A DNA stretch of 64,000 bases from Lutjanus erythropterus (GCA_020091685.1 CM034602.1:6097050-6161049); one strand, 5' to 3'; shown: positions 44,988 to 58,068, numbered from the stretch's first letter. Translations and numbers: made by a program. The notes: generated by a model not told the origin, from the sequence alone.

Positions 44988-46118
44988 TAAAAATGAAGGA
45001 TCAGTGATGCTGTGATAGGCCTACTTTACATGCACACAAACCTACATCCGGCTTCTACTTTCAAATAGTCATGTCTGTTAATGGAACTGCAGTAATGTTT
45101 GTCATTTACTTGAAGCAGTCCAATAAACCAGTTTAGTGATAAACTTTAAGGGAGTTGAAGAGAATATAATGAGAGCGACAGTGAGAGAGAGAAACAAACA
45201 GAGCGACAGGCCGACTGACCACCCTGAGAGTGAGGAGAAGCATGAAAATGCAGTAAGAGCTGCTGTTAGAAAAGGGCAGCGGGAGGATATTGGCAAAGTG
45301 TCATCGTCTCTTAGAGTCCAGCGTGCCAGCTATGACATCACTGCTACCCCCTGTACTCCTCCCATCGTCTAAAGGCCTGAAGAGTCGCTAAAAGCAGTTC
45401 AAACAACACACACAAACACGCGCGCGCACGCACACACGCTACAGGACAGTACAATGCTGCCAAAACATCACACTAAAATGTGTCAGACCATCTTTTTCAG
45501 GCCACCACAAACATTTCCCCACGCTGTCCAACAGTATAAATACCCACAGTAATGGGCCTTTTGTGTTCAGCGTGTATCTGGAACAAAAAGTCACATTCAG
45601 ACACGTCGCCATATCTGTCCTACATGAGCTTGTGTGGCAGTTGAGTAAGTTATATTATTGACATTATAACTTCCTTTAAAATCTTATGTGGAGACTTTTA
45701 TTTTGAAGGGTACATTTTATCACCTCCTGTATCATATCCTACTGTTCTTTCATTTTGTTCTTATGGGAGTAAATAATTAATATCATGTTTTAATATCATG
45801 TGCAATATTACTTTTCGTTATTATTGCAGTATTGTGTTTAATGGTGTGCAATTTGTACGTTAATTATCTGGAGCAATATAACTTTTTATTACTTCTCAGT
45901 GTCACTTCCAGTATTACTTTCAATGTCATGGGCCATACTACTTATTCCGTTTTAGTTTACTTTTTTTTACTTAACCTGTCTTATTTCTATTATTATTCTA
46001 TTGAGCACCGTTTTACTCCTTATACAATTCATATTTTATAATTCACTACAACAATAATAACAATACTGATAATAGTGTAATTTGTGGAGCAATCTGGTAC
46101 AAGAACCTTATTTTATGT

Positions 46119-46159
46119 CATCTTATCTTATCTTATCTTATCTTATCTTATCTTATCTC
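46119..46159. repeat. (TCTTA)n pentanucleotide repeat
   Basis: Eight TCTTA units in a row with a short diverged tail (ctcagctcagctca). Confidence 0.95.
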
Positions 46160-46277
46160 AGCTCAGCTCATCTGTTCTGACATAATTTGTGCACTTTCCT
46201 CTTAAAGGGAATGAAAGACGTTTAGCAAAAGCATTTTTTAAAACTTTTATCTTCTCCTTTAGTCTGTCCTTTGCGGT

Positions 46278-46500
46278 GTTGGAAAGTAACTAATCACGTT
46301 TACTCAAATACTGTTTTTGACATTCTTGTATTTGAGTATTTCCATTTTATAATACTTTATACTTGTAACTTATACTACTTCTACTCCAGGTAAACACTGT
46401 ACTTTTTACTGTACTATGTTCATTGCACACTGATAGTTATAAGTTACTTTCTACACACAAAAAACATATGATGCTTATATCATACGGTCTCTGCAGATGA
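46278..46500. repeat. Fish repeat with 'gtaactaa..tttactcaa' motif
   Basis: Contains 'ggaaagtaactaatcacgtttactcaaatactg', 'gtatttgagtatttccattttataatactttatactt' and 'acttctactccag', the well-known start of a widespread teleost repeat. Confidence 0.75.
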
Positions 46501-48082
46501 GACTGAAAGGGATAATTAGGGCTTATGTTTAGATGAGTCTGCATCGTTTTAGCAAAATGTTGCATATTTATGCCTTTAATTTTAATGATAATTTAGTTTA
46601 TCTTTATGTGATGTCTACATGTGCTCTGCCTCTTGTTTCAATTCTTGACTTTTCCTTAGGAAGGCAGAGAAATCTGTGCAAGTTAAGACTGTGTTTCTGA
46701 TATTTTATGGACCAAACAACTACATGGATTAATCAAGAAAATAATCAACAATGAAAATAATCATTAACCCTAGAAAGAATAGAAACCTAGAGTAATACCA
46801 GTGCATCGGCACCGTTTAACTTGAGAAAATTTCATTCAGGAGTTTGTCTAAAAGCAGAAATACATTCAGCATTTTGAAAACTTTCTTACTGCCTATTTTT
46901 CACTCTGAAATATTGACATAAATGTACGCTGCATCACCCCTGACACCCGCCCAAACACACACACACACACACACTCCCACGCCTTTTTTCTTTTTTTTCA
47001 CCGAGGACGTTCCTCATTTTCATCGCTGAGGTCTTGCTGTGTCAGGAGAGAGCTACAATGATTACAAACTGGTTGTCAGCAATACGTTGACGAGCAGGGA
47101 CGTCCCATTCATCACGGTGACGGACACAAGACGGGGTCTCTGGGTCAGACGCATACTAGCGAGGGAGTCGACAGTTATGAAAAATAAGTGTCAGCGTGAC
47201 CTTCCCTCACACAATGACAAGATATTCAATCCCTCACGGTGGGAAGACATGAAGTGATGGAACAGGGAGAGAAGAAGAAGCTTTCTTTCCCTGATGGAGA
47301 AGACTTCAGCAACCCAGGAGAGATCACAAGCTTGAGAAAGAGAAAATGGGAATGGAGAGGTGAAAAAAAAAAAAAAAACGCTGTTCAGAAGTCACGGGCT
47401 GTTAAACTGGCTGCTGATAGACTGCTATTTGTTTGGAGCTTTTTCTGCAGCGGCTCCTGGGTAAGAGGCACTGGCCCTCGGGGATTTACTCTCAGTTTAA
47501 GGTGGTTTGAAAACCGCCAGCGTGCGGGTTCAAGTTACTGGCTGGTCGCTTGGTAATAACAGCTTATCAGAAACAACAGCCTCATAGATACTTGGCTTTG
47601 GATGGAGGACGACTTCTTTGCTGATCCAGTCTAATGTGCAGAATGAATAGCTGTACAGCAAGTAAACGGCACTGTTTTTTTTACAGTCGAGGCTCTCAGA
47701 GAAGGAAAAGCCGATGTAGATCCAAATCTGTCACTAGTTAAACTCAAAACAAAAGTGAAGCACAAGGCTTCTGCTTTCACTATTATTCATTGGCTGCGTT
47801 CAATTCAAAGTAATAATAAAAGAAGAAAAAAAAAAAGCTCTGTGTTCCAGTTTCTTTCTGGGCTCAGCCAGTCACAGATTTGGATCAACACACACACACA
47901 AGCTTACTTCAGGACTATTCCAGCTTGGCGTGGTGGATGTTTTTCAATCTGCTGTTCTGTTTGCAGGTTTAAACGTCTGCAGGAGGATTTGAGGATTTAA
48001 AACTGCAAAATTAGGTTTCTAATATTTAAAAAAATGCAACCCCTGCTCTGACCAAAACATGCTAATAAAGACTTATGAAGGC

Positions 48083-48892
48083 TTAAAGGGATACTTCAGA
48101 TTATGTGAAGAGGTTGTATGAGGTACTCATCAATGGTCAGTGCATAAGTCAGTTTGGTGAAGCAGCAGTAGTCCCGGTGTAGGAAGCTAAACAATGTACT
48201 GCTGCTGTAGGGTCAGCAGCAAAATGTTCTTTAGACACCCAGAAAATAAAAATCAGTTAAAGTGCACACTAATTTAGAATATCTTCACCACTTTACCTTG
48301 TTGTCACAAAGCCTTTTTTAACCGGAAGCCACTGTTATATAAGCTAAATATCTCTTTCTCCAAACCAACCAGACACCTTTTGCAAAAACAGTCATTTTTA
48401 CCTTGCAGATAACAGGAATTGTCGATCTGCCACTGCCTTACTCTGTTCATTTGTTTGTGTTGTCTGTGACCCTGGTGTTTTAAGAGGCAAACTCCTGTGT
48501 TCTGTGAGGTAAAATGACTGTTTTTGCCAATGGAGTCTGGTTCAGCAAGAGAGAGCAATATTTGGCTTATATAACGGCGGTTTCCCATTGAAAAAAGCTG
48601 TCTGACGGCAAGGTGGGCCTTTCTTTAAGTGGCTACTTTTACTTAGCTTCTGTGGCGGTACTCCTAACCACTAATAAATGAAACAGTTTGTACAAAAGCA
48701 AGTAAAAAACTGACTTTGGACAAGTAGATTTCTGACCCAGAAGTGAAAATTAACATAAACGTTGAACCCTGATTCCTCTCTGCTTCTCTAAACTGTGGGC
48801 GTGTCGATTGCCCTTTACTGCAGGTAACACACTGACTATAGATAAGTACCTCATACAAGCCCACTTCAAATAATCTGGACTATCCCTTTAAA
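48083..48892. mobile_element. Foldback MITE, family B (about 810 bp)
   Basis: The left end 'ttaaagggatacttcagattatgtgaag' pairs with the right end 'cttcaaataatctggactatcccttta'. Just inside, 'gtatgaggtactcatcaatggtcagtg' pairs with 'cactgactatagataagtacctcatac'. Deeper arms near 48290-48445 ('caccttttgcaaaaacagtcatttttacc') and 48500-48610 ('ggtaaaatgactgtttttgcc') also pair. The whole element is therefore one long imperfect palindrome. A relative sits at about 60447-61490. Confidence 0.88.
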
Positions 48893-50754
48893 CTACTCTG
48901 AGACTTTTCATAAAATGTTTATAAATGTTGGACTGCAACTAATGGCAAAAGAGTCTGTGTCAGCTCTGTCACAGCACATAACAAAACAGAGAGGTTACTT
49001 CATATTACAACAGGGTTAAATGAAGGACAGGTTACCATGGACACCAGCCCCTCATTAGTTCTCGCTTCCCTCCTCATTTGCATCTGCTGGTTGCAGAGCA
49101 CATTCAAACCTGCAATGTTCAGCAAGACACAGGTCCTGAGGTTAAGCTTCGGTAATTTTTTTTTTTTACACAGTTTCTTGTCCATGTTTTTTTTTTTTTT
49201 TTTGTTATGACTAATGCTTGTGTTCACGTCAAGACCAGCAGCTTGATAAAAGGGATGAGGTAAAACATTTAAATCAGAACAAATTCAATACATGCTGACT
49301 GTCTCTGAAAGTCTTAGTTATTTTGTGATTAAATGTTTTCATTTGCTTTTTTTTTTGATGAGCTCACTTCCTTTCAGCCTGCATCATGATGCCTTAGACA
49401 GCATTTTCTTACATTTACCAGAATACTGTTCGGACAGAGAAAGCAACAGTTATAACAACATATCTTGTTGCAGCATTACAGTTCTGTCCCACCTGGAGAG
49501 ACGCGAAAGCCATGCTTCTGTTCCACTTTTCCACTTTTTTAAAACTCAAACACCTTATGTTTACCAAAGGTATAACATTTGTTTTCTGGCGTTCAACAAT
49601 TACACCTCCCACGTGTTGTGACTGCACACAAAATTGTGGAAAACTTGACACCAAAAAAACTGATTTCTCAACTAGGTTCTCAAACTGCATCTACTGACAA
49701 AGACCATGTGACCCACTTGAAAATCCCTGAGTCATACTTGTAAGTGAGCCTTATATTTGGACAAATTGCCAAATTGTTATTTTGAAGTAAAAGAATGAAC
49801 TTTGATGAGCTTTTGAGCCAAGAAGAGAAACGAGACGAAACAAATGAAGTCCTAAACATGCTGTGTTGCAGAGCTTACATGTAGGCAGATTCGTTTTCAC
49901 GTAGGGATGTCACTAGAACCTGTACTTTGGTACTACGGGGTGATGCATGCCGACGGTTAAGCCAGAGAATCTAATCTACTTCATTTTGAAGTAAAACTGA
50001 AAAACAGTCGAGGATGTCAGTAAAGGTCAGTTGATTCCCCTGCTGGAAAGCTGCGCACACAGTTACGACAAGTGAGGGAAGTCAAAGCTGAAGAAGGACG
50101 ACAGTTTGGGTAAATAATCTGTCATTTTCTCTTCCTCTTCCAAATAAGTTTTCCTCACCTGTGGGTTTGTTTAAAACATGTATGATTATCTGATCATTCG
50201 TGTTTCTACATGCACGGCCTACCTGTGCATGTTGACAGCTTTACAGTGGCATGACCTGGCCTTAAAGGATTCAATTATTTCATTAGTCTCTGTAAGTTCC
50301 CTTTAAAATAAGAGGCCATAATCTCCATAGTATTCTAGAAATAGCTGCAGGCGTTGCAGTGTTTACTACACTGCTAACCTCTCATGATGCTTGCTGGGGT
50401 CACGGCCACTTGAACAAGTATCAGCTTGTGTGAATTTGATTGGAGGGTAGGCTGTGAATAAGGGTGCATTAAAATAAATTAGAATCTTTTAATCGTTTAT
50501 AATCAATAGTAATTGTAATTGGACCACAGTAGCCTAAGTTTCAAACAAAATGTTTTCGTAAAGCTATAACTAAACATTTATTCTGTCTGAATTTTGGGTG
50601 TGCCAGCTGCCTCATTGGGTGACGGACGCACGCCCTTTCACACTCGTGGCTACACCACAGGTCACAGCATTCACACATCTCAGCAATTAACTGGATAGAT
50701 AAATCCAAAATAACATTAACACCAACTGATGACCAAAATATCACTCAAGTTGTA

Positions 50755-50895
50755 ATCAGCAGTGGAAAAAAGTAATAAAAATCTGTACTCAAGTGCAAGT
50801 ACTGCTATGTCACTAAAATATTCTTCAGTTACAAACAAAAGTACTGATGTTTGAAAAATACTTAAGCTAAAGTACAAAGAGTTTCTGGTCACAGT
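50755..50895. repeat. Copy of the 'gtggaaaaagta..aagtac' fish repeat
   Basis: Contains 'cagcagtggaaaaaagtaataaaaatctgtactcaagtgcaagtactg' and 'aaaatacttaagctaaagtaca', typical of this family. A minus-strand reading frame here is a by-product of the repeat. Confidence 0.7.
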
Positions 50896-51605
50896 CACCT
50901 CTCCAAACTAGGGTTTCAAATTTTGAAGATTTTCCTTTTAAAGATACAAAGCATGTTTTTTTATTCTCACTTTTTTGTTTTGCTAATTTTTTTTCTCATT
51001 TTAACTTCAAGTTAAAGTTTCCTTTCTCAACAAATGCCTAAACCTTGTCAAATGAGGTGCAATTACTGCCATTTCTAGACTACTGATTAAACATCACTCA
51101 CTCCAAACCTGTGCTGCTGAGTATTTGTAATTAGTAACTTCCACCCCTGGTTGAAAAATTATTTTTAACTGCGCTTGTATCTGCAATAGTAAATCAAAGT
51201 TGACCCAATTTGATCAAACTTTGGTCAGTTATACAGGAAAAGAAAAATTTCACAGCCAAAAATGAACAACAAAACAGAGAAACAGATGGAGCTGACTGCG
51301 CCAGTAGCTGTTAACAAAAGGATGAAGGCTTGTGTTTAGATGGACTTTCCTTCTCAGATGTATAAAATCTGGAGGTGAAAAATAAAGGATTATAATTTAT
51401 TGAGGTCCATCCCCTCAGAGTCTGGGTGTGTCAGGCTCATTGGACACACCGTGGCGTCCCTGTCAGCAGATCAGAGTGGACAGAGGGATGGAGGCTGAGG
51501 CCTCTGGGAACGACTCCTGACGGAGGGATCAATGTCTGCTGCTGCTCTCTCACCACCACCCCCCTCTGACAGAACGACACCGAGGCATCACCTCCGCGCT
51601 CCGGC

Positions 51606-51660
51606 CCAATATGGCTGCCGTCAGCATGAATTGTCTGTCTGCGGTGTGACTACTCTCTCT
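51606..51660 (+). promoter_or_regulatory. Possible promoter-like spot with YY1-type motif
   Basis: 'caatatggctgccg' fits the YY1 pattern AAnATGGCnGC and lies in a locally GC-richer stretch (51420-51660). A possible splice donor ACG|GTGAGT lies on the minus strand near 51698. No gene was found to attach to it, so this is only a lead. Confidence 0.2.
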
Positions 51661-52446
51661 TTGTCCTGTCCTGTTTGTCCGTCCGTCTGACTCACTCACC
51701 GTTGTTCTGCCTCTGTTCAATATGTTTGTCAGGCGGTCTGTCTCTCTGCCCATTTCTCCCTTATTTCCTTTTCTCACTCCATCTCTCACTCTGCGAAAGA
51801 CCATTTTATTTCTTCTTCCTCTCTTTTTCTTGCTTTGTCATTCTCACCCCTCTATCTCTGCAGCTTTCACCGAGTCTTCCTGCTCTCCATGTCGAAAAAG
51901 CTGCATAATGATGTTCTTTACTCTCCTTCAGTTCATACATCTATCCCTCTCTATTTATGCTCTATAGCCCCGAGGGTATAGAAAGAAAAAGAGAGAAATT
52001 GGACAAAAATATTTAGTATTTAACCCTGTGTGTCCCTGATTCTCATCTACTGGTTAGTGGCTGCCTATTTGAGAACTATGGGACGTGGATCTGCATGGTT
52101 GCACCGGTAAGAAATAGAAGAAGAATATAATAGAATAAAAGAATATTTGTTTTTGTACGTTAGACGGAGCGCTCCTGTACAGAGAGACAAAGATCTTGTC
52201 AAGCAGAACACAGCAGAGATAGAAACTGAATAGGAAGACGGAGACTGTGGCTGAAAGCTTCTGTACCTTGAGACTATCTTTTCTTCAAAAAAACAGGGAC
52301 TCTAATCTCAGCAGGGGGTATTTAGGGAGCGGAGGGAGGGGCGGAGGGGTTCGCCGCATTGGTCTATACCAACAGTCGAAACAGTCTCTTTTTACATAAA
52401 CATAATACAAACACAGCCTGGCTATTTTCTGCATATCTGTACATCC

Positions 52447-52447
52447 C

Positions 52448-52492
<45 letters not shown>
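52447..52492. repeat. (CT)n(CA)n microsatellite
   Basis: About 12 CT units followed by about 10 CA units. It lies within a 144-codon plus-strand frame (52359-52793), which is therefore not credible as a gene. Confidence 0.95.
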
Positions 52493-52495
<3 letters not shown>

Positions 52496-54148
52496 CTCTA
52501 GCAGAAGGGAGAGCTGGCTAAAGCAGCAGAGCAAACAGGGAGGTGCGAAACACTGCAAAGACTGCTCACTGCTGCATTCCCCGAGCCAGAACCTCCCCTC
52601 TTTTCTCTCCATTGTTGTCGACGAGTCCCAAGACTCTCGGCTCAGTACCCGTTCTTTTCTGTACGCCTCCTTTGTCTCGCTAAATCTGCCCAGGGTTTTT
52701 AGAAACGGAAATAATGTACAGACCTTTACGTTTCACGCAGCGATGACGGGCGACTTGTGCCTGGTCGTTACTTATGTAACTAGCACTTCTTAATCATACA
52801 TAAATATCACCAGGGAACAGGATTAACTATACTGTGACAAATTACGCAGCGATTATCGACATGCTGTGGCTCGGACAAACGTACACTTCGTAAGGGTTTG
52901 ACCACTGATGCTTTATGAAAATCAGTACCAGTGACTGTCAGACTGTTTTGTAACGATGTTCTGCATGTTAATGCAAGTGCAGTACTTAGTATTTCCTCTG
53001 ACACAGCAGTTAAAAATGGGACAGTAAAATTTACATTAAATACAGGCAGGTCAGCTGCTCCTTAAGATGAGGTGACCCAGTAGCAGGGTAGGGTCTAAAT
53101 GCACCATCCCTTTAAATGAAGACCTAAAAACTAAAAAACTTAATTTTACTACCTTCATATATGTCACTCATTCTTAAGAATTGGAACAAAACTGTATTTT
53201 GAGGGGGTTTTGATTTTTACGTCTTTCATTTCACAGCATAGAAGCTATTTTATTTTTTTAAAGTTACTAAGAGTCCTTTTCAGGCTAATCAAAATACACA
53301 TTTTAGAAGGGCTGCTGAGTTGACATGTTATGATTGAGACACATCTGGGAACAATATTATTTAATTAATTTGTCAAAAATTTGAAAGTTTACCTGCACTT
53401 GAGCAGCATTCCAACCTATTTTTAAACCAGGAAGTGAGACAGGGGTCCGTGGGGCATAGCTAACCCTTTTTATGACTGATTTAATCATGTTTTTGTAAAA
53501 ATCTGACAGAGTTGACAGGAATTGGGACACATCTTTAAAGAGCCAACATTTTCATAAAAAACTTATTTTAAAACAAAGTTAATTACAATAACACGTTCTA
53601 TATCTGTGCTATCAGTTGGTATTGTTAGTGTTAGATTTTGAAAGCTTTTAACACATTTTTAAATTGTTTGAAGTTATTGTCTGGGACAATGAAGTTTTCT
53701 GGCACAGAGCAAATTCAAAAGTAAAAAAATAAATAAATAAAGCAAACCAAAGCCATTTCATAAAGTACATATTTTGCAGAAAAATAAATCCTTAAAGAAT
53801 AAATTTACACCAAATGACTGGAATTAGAGTGCTGGTATTAATCATTTCTAAAGTTTTCTGTTTGTTTGTTTTTTAGGTAAGACATGATTTGTCCCAGTTT
53901 TCAAGAATGTATGATGTGCTGTAGATAATCAATGATCATATATCAGTGATTAGGAAACCACTGCGTAGCCAGGGTAGATATATCAATTAGAAATCAATTT
54001 AGAGTGGCCAAAAGCTGTGTGATTATGAGGAAAGTGGGAGTAAACCCACACGACCACAGCAGTTAACACACAAACTCAGAGAGGCTCAGGACCGGGAATC
54101 AAATCCTCGCCTTCTGGGTGTGAGGTCACACTGTCGAGGAGGCCCTCA

Positions 54149-54254
54149 GAGCTCAAGTCCTGCCCCAAATCTGGGTAATTTTCTGCTCCACTGGTCTCTG
54201 TTGAGAGACCAGTGGAGGAGAAGGTAACCTGGACTTGAGGCCAGACTTGAGCTC
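54149..54254. repeat. Inverted repeat / hairpin
   Basis: A 14-bp perfect stem (54186-54199 with 54204-54217) has a 4-base loop. Outer arms 'gagctcaagtc' (54149-54159) and 'gacttgagctc' (54244-54254) also pair. It fits a small foldback or a structured RNA, but no conserved RNA family is recognised. Confidence 0.85.
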
Positions 54255-54641
54255 TTCATTGCATTCACTTTGAGGGAAAATATAAATCCCAGACAATTTC
54301 TTCCTCAAGGATGGAGATGGAGATCTGTTTTATATCAAAAAGCTTTTGGTCTAACAAGCCTTTTTGGGGGGAGCGAGTGGTCCCAAGTCTGGATAAATGG
54401 GGAGGCGATGCTGGAAGGACATACATCATAAAAAGCCGATGCTAAATCACATACATGGATCCATGCTGGGTTGGGCGGGGCCCAATCTGCCAGCACGCAG
54501 ATGATTCGCTGTGGATTCTCTACAAACATTGAAATCAGCAGCCTATTTGCATCACCGAACTTCTTTCATAGGTTCCTGAAAATAGCATTGTCAAGGTTTG
54601 TAAAAACTTTTGAGGTGATTTTAAAATCTGGAAACTCAACC

Positions 54642-55645
54642 TCAGCCCACGTTTTTTCCAACAAACTCATGTCCTGAAGGTCTCTGATGGTCCGCTACTT
54701 TGACGAGGGTCCGCAAAACAAGCTTCTCGATTAGCGTCCTGACAGACATCTGATTTTTTTCTGCAACTGTCCCTTCACATTTTGAGTCATTCCCTGTAGC
54801 AGTGGGGGGCAGTGACTCAGTGTCCATTAAAGCGCAGGTCACCCTTTCACTGTGACTCGTAGCCTGAGTAGTAAGCCGCACATATATCAGCGTTTAAATG
54901 TTTAAATGCAAATTTTTCTCCTTTGCATTGGTTCTGGGATAATGTCTTGCATTCCCTCTGTCATATGACTAAGTTGTTCTGTGAATTCCAGCTTTTTACC
55001 ACTGAAAATATTTTTGAGCCTCCCAAATTCAGAAATGTCAGAAAGGGTGGAATCCTGCTGCTTTTTACCACCCTCTGGCAGAGGCAGAGAGTCGACTCCA
55101 TCCATAACTGACTGCACTGACTACTTCCTTTCAACTTTGGAGTCTTGGTGAAATTGGCTCTTCAATCCTGCCAGTGTGCGATGTATCAACACTTTGGCAA
55201 AGCGCTTTGCAAATAAGGTCTTCATCTTGAACTTTTGTCTTTTCAAAGACAGTTTGCCCTTCTGTTTGCGTTTTGGACTTGGACCTGCAGCATCTGTCTC
55301 TTCCATATTTTTTGATCTTTGCAATGTCATCTGTGACAACTTCAGTCTCCAGGGAGGTTTCAGATTGCAGCGACTCATCATCAGAGTCTAACGGATGATC
55401 CAAAAGAGGTTTTGTGATTTCACTAATTGCTCCCCTAATTATTTCCTGGACTACTTCTCTCAAAATGCTGTCGTCTGGTGAGATGTTCTCTGGGGTCTTT
55501 GATTCCGCTGACCGGTGATTGACAGCCAGTTTCTGATTCCACTGTTTTGGCTGATTTCACTGTTATGACCATGGACCAAATACCAGTTATTGGATCCACT
55601 GTAATGACTGACAGGAATCAAGAATCTCTGGCGACTCCACATCCG
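54642..55645 (-). pseudogene. Unrecognised degenerate coding block
   Basis: Successive minus-strand frames of protein-like composition, out of register with each other, follow one another: 55645-55460, 55463-55131 (with an overlapping frame 55381-55121), 55117-54902 and 54881-54642. Pieces include ILREVVQEIIRGAISEITKP, LDSDDESLQSETSLETEVVT, LFAKRFAKVLIHRTLAGLKS, DGVDSLPLPEGGKKQQDSTL and RTLIEKLVLRTLVKVADHQR. They are charged, helix-like and evenly used, unlike the intron around them. I do not recognise the family. It may be a decayed member of a multi-copy fish gene family or a retrocopy; frame changes and stops suggest it is dead. Confidence 0.4.
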
Positions 55646-55787
55646 GAGGGCTTTCTGTCCTCTCGGAGGTCATAAACTTCTCATCTTGGCCATGAATGAC
55701 TTTACCATTTTACAGGCACGACCAACTGTAGCATTAAGTCTGTGTGTGGGAGGTGATGCCACGACATATATGAGTGTCCGAAGGGCC

Positions 55788-55795
55788 TATATAAG
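55788..55795 (+). promoter_or_regulatory. TATA-box-like motif (TATATAAG)
   Basis: TATATAAG followed by a GC-richer stretch ('agagggcggagac') on the plus strand, just beside the degenerate block at 54642-55645 but pointing away from it. It has core-promoter form, but no transcript can be attached to it. Confidence 0.25.
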
Positions 55796-56661
55796 CAAAG
55801 AGGGCGGAGACTTTCTGTAAACCTCTATAGCTATCAGCTCTGACATGCATTCTGAGCTGGTACACTGAACATTCAGAACCTCTTCAAAACTTTGAGGTAC
55901 TGTCTTGCCAAGACTGGACTGTTTTTGACATAACTACATTTAGACTCTTAAGAGTTGTCAACAAGGCATTTGACATCCATCTTATTATGTTCAAAAGTAG
56001 GTCTGCCAACATAATTTTTGTGGCATCATCAGGGGAACCTGATTTCAACAATTCCCACTGTTCAGCTGTTAACCTTTGAAAAAAGGAGTTTCTAGGAGAG
56101 ACCCTAGATTTGTTAAACTCGCGTGAGATTTGTATGTATTATTCATTGTGCACGCTATACAAACTAATAATGTTTTCCAACGTGACAATGCTTTGTTTAA
56201 GATCTGGGTAGGTTAGGACAAAAAAAACCCACCTGGTTATTGTTGGTTAAAGTTCATAGTTTGGGTTAAAATGATCAGTCTCATGGGTCTGGAGTTCCCT
56301 TCTGGGCTAGACTGGCGGCTGCCTGGTTTCAATCCCTCTCGTTTTACAAGCGGTCACAAAAATGTGTCTCTGAAAACACAAGAAATAGGCGACGTAGTAA
56401 CAGAATCTTGATCCACTTTTGATCAGCACTGCCTAGTTTGACAGTTTGTTTCATTTATGGCAAGTTGCCAACCCAAAGCATCTGTAAGGCCACCAAATTC
56501 TTTTGGAAAAAAAAGCCAAGAGCCATTTGTATTCGTAGCATGTTTTCATGAAATCACTAATCTAGTTAGTGATGAAAATTAGTAAAGTGACATGCAAGTA
56601 CGGACAAAGACATATGTGGATGACAGCATATGTCATCTTGTCTGGTACAACTGGCATATAG

Positions 56662-56970
56662 TAAAGGGACAGTTCACCTCGAAATCAAAAACACATTTTA
56701 TCCTCTTATCTGTAGTGCTGTTTGCACTGTAGAGTTGCAGGGTTTCTCTAGAATATAATGGAACTCGAGGGCATTAGTCCTGTGGTGCTTACAAGCAGCA
56801 CAAGCAGGGTGCAATTTAGTCCCATTATACTGGAGAGAAGGCAGACATCTCCATGGTCGATATCTCCAAAACTCTGCAACTCACACCAAAAAACATCAAG
56901 ATGGATAAACAGCACAATAGGTAAGAGAGAAAATATGTATTTTTCATTTTGCGGTGAACTGTCCCTTTAA
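56662..56970. mobile_element. MITE, family A, about 309 bp
   Basis: The left end 'taaagggacagttcacctcgaaatcaaaa' pairs with the right end 'cattttgcggtgaactgtccctttaa'. The inside shares 'gatatctccaaaactctgcaactcacaccaaaaaa' and 'gatggataaacagcac' with the copy at 28175-28673. The ends are the best preserved of the three copies. Confidence 0.9.
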
Positions 56971-57981
56971 GCAAACATAACTAAACTAAAAATAACTGTT
57001 TAATATCTGGTAATTCAGTTTGCCAGTAATTGATGGATGAGCCAATGAAGTTAATTTTGGACACAGACTACACCAGTTTGCAGACAGGTTCTCTCAAGGC
57101 GATGAGCCAGCAGCATGATGATGCCAGTTTCCTGGATCAGTTTTATGATGTTCTCTCAGTCCATCTAACAATGCAAAACACCCCATACATTTCAGCATTT
57201 AGCTGATGGTCTTATCAAAACAGAGCAGGTAGAGGCTCAGTGTCTGTCCCCACCAAAAAAAAAAAAAAAAACCCAAAAGAAAAATAGACATGGCTGTTGA
57301 TGGGAGCTGGCATCAAAGCTACGACTCTCCCGCTAGAAGTCTGCGTCTGTAACAGCTCGACTTCCCTGCAGGGCCTGTGCAGGACAGATAATGGCAACGG
57401 GAAGATTTGCTTTGTGACAGGTGTGGGGAAAAAAACTGAAACATCACATCAGGTTTGCAGCAAGCAATGGAGAGAAGTAATAGGTCAAAGCAGTGGCCTA
57501 AAGCTGAATTAGCTGATCAGTGGACTTTGTTACGTGCTGAAATAAGTAAAAACAGGTCTCGACCCAAGAGGATCGCTCAAAGTCCAGCTGGTATGAAGCA
57601 GAAGCTGGTTCAAGCTGATTTCAAGCTCTGCTCTCTGACTGCATTTACATAATCAAGCTGGTCACTAATTGGAAAGCCATCTAATGGCCCCATTTGAGCA
57701 TTTACCCAGTGACATAAGACGGCTAATACTTTAATAAGACAACCTAATGAAGTATGTCAGCGATCACAGTGGTCTGCACCTCAGGCTCTGTCAAGTGGTC
57801 CAGGGAGAGTTATGAGGGCTTTGGGGTTATTTATGATGGTCAGCGGTTAAGCCGTTTGGAGACATTAAATGGGACGGAGGTGTGTGAGTTTGTGTGTGTC
57901 CACGATTATGATTTCAATCGATGAACTTCATCTAAATGAGGTGTCTGCTCTATCGTGTGATCAATTTCCCCAGACGCTCAC

Positions 57982-58068
57982 CTCCCCTCCACTGTGTTAA
58001 GCTGGCCAGCAGCTTATCTGAGAGCGAGCGCGGTTCATTGTCTCCATCACAATCCCAAATCCTTGCAG
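57982..58068 (-). other. Candidate unannotated exon (87 bp) in map1a intron 1
   Basis: A strong donor GAG|GTGAGC ends it on the minus strand, and a T-rich tract with TTAAG precedes it. The exon end is CpG-richer. One frame is open (ending DKLLASLTQWRG) and would leave in the phase exon 2 needs, but I see no convincing similarity to MAP1 N-termini. It could be a leader exon or a chance pair of splice signals. Confidence 0.2.

Noticed and set aside
47039-47257. 72-codon plus-strand frame with balanced composition
   Set aside because: It looks protein-like at first, but there is no family, promoter or splice partner, and the following sequence runs into an A-rich tract.
52359-52793. 144-codon plus-strand reading frame
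   Set aside because: It runs through a (CT)n(CA)n microsatellite and has no recognisable domain.
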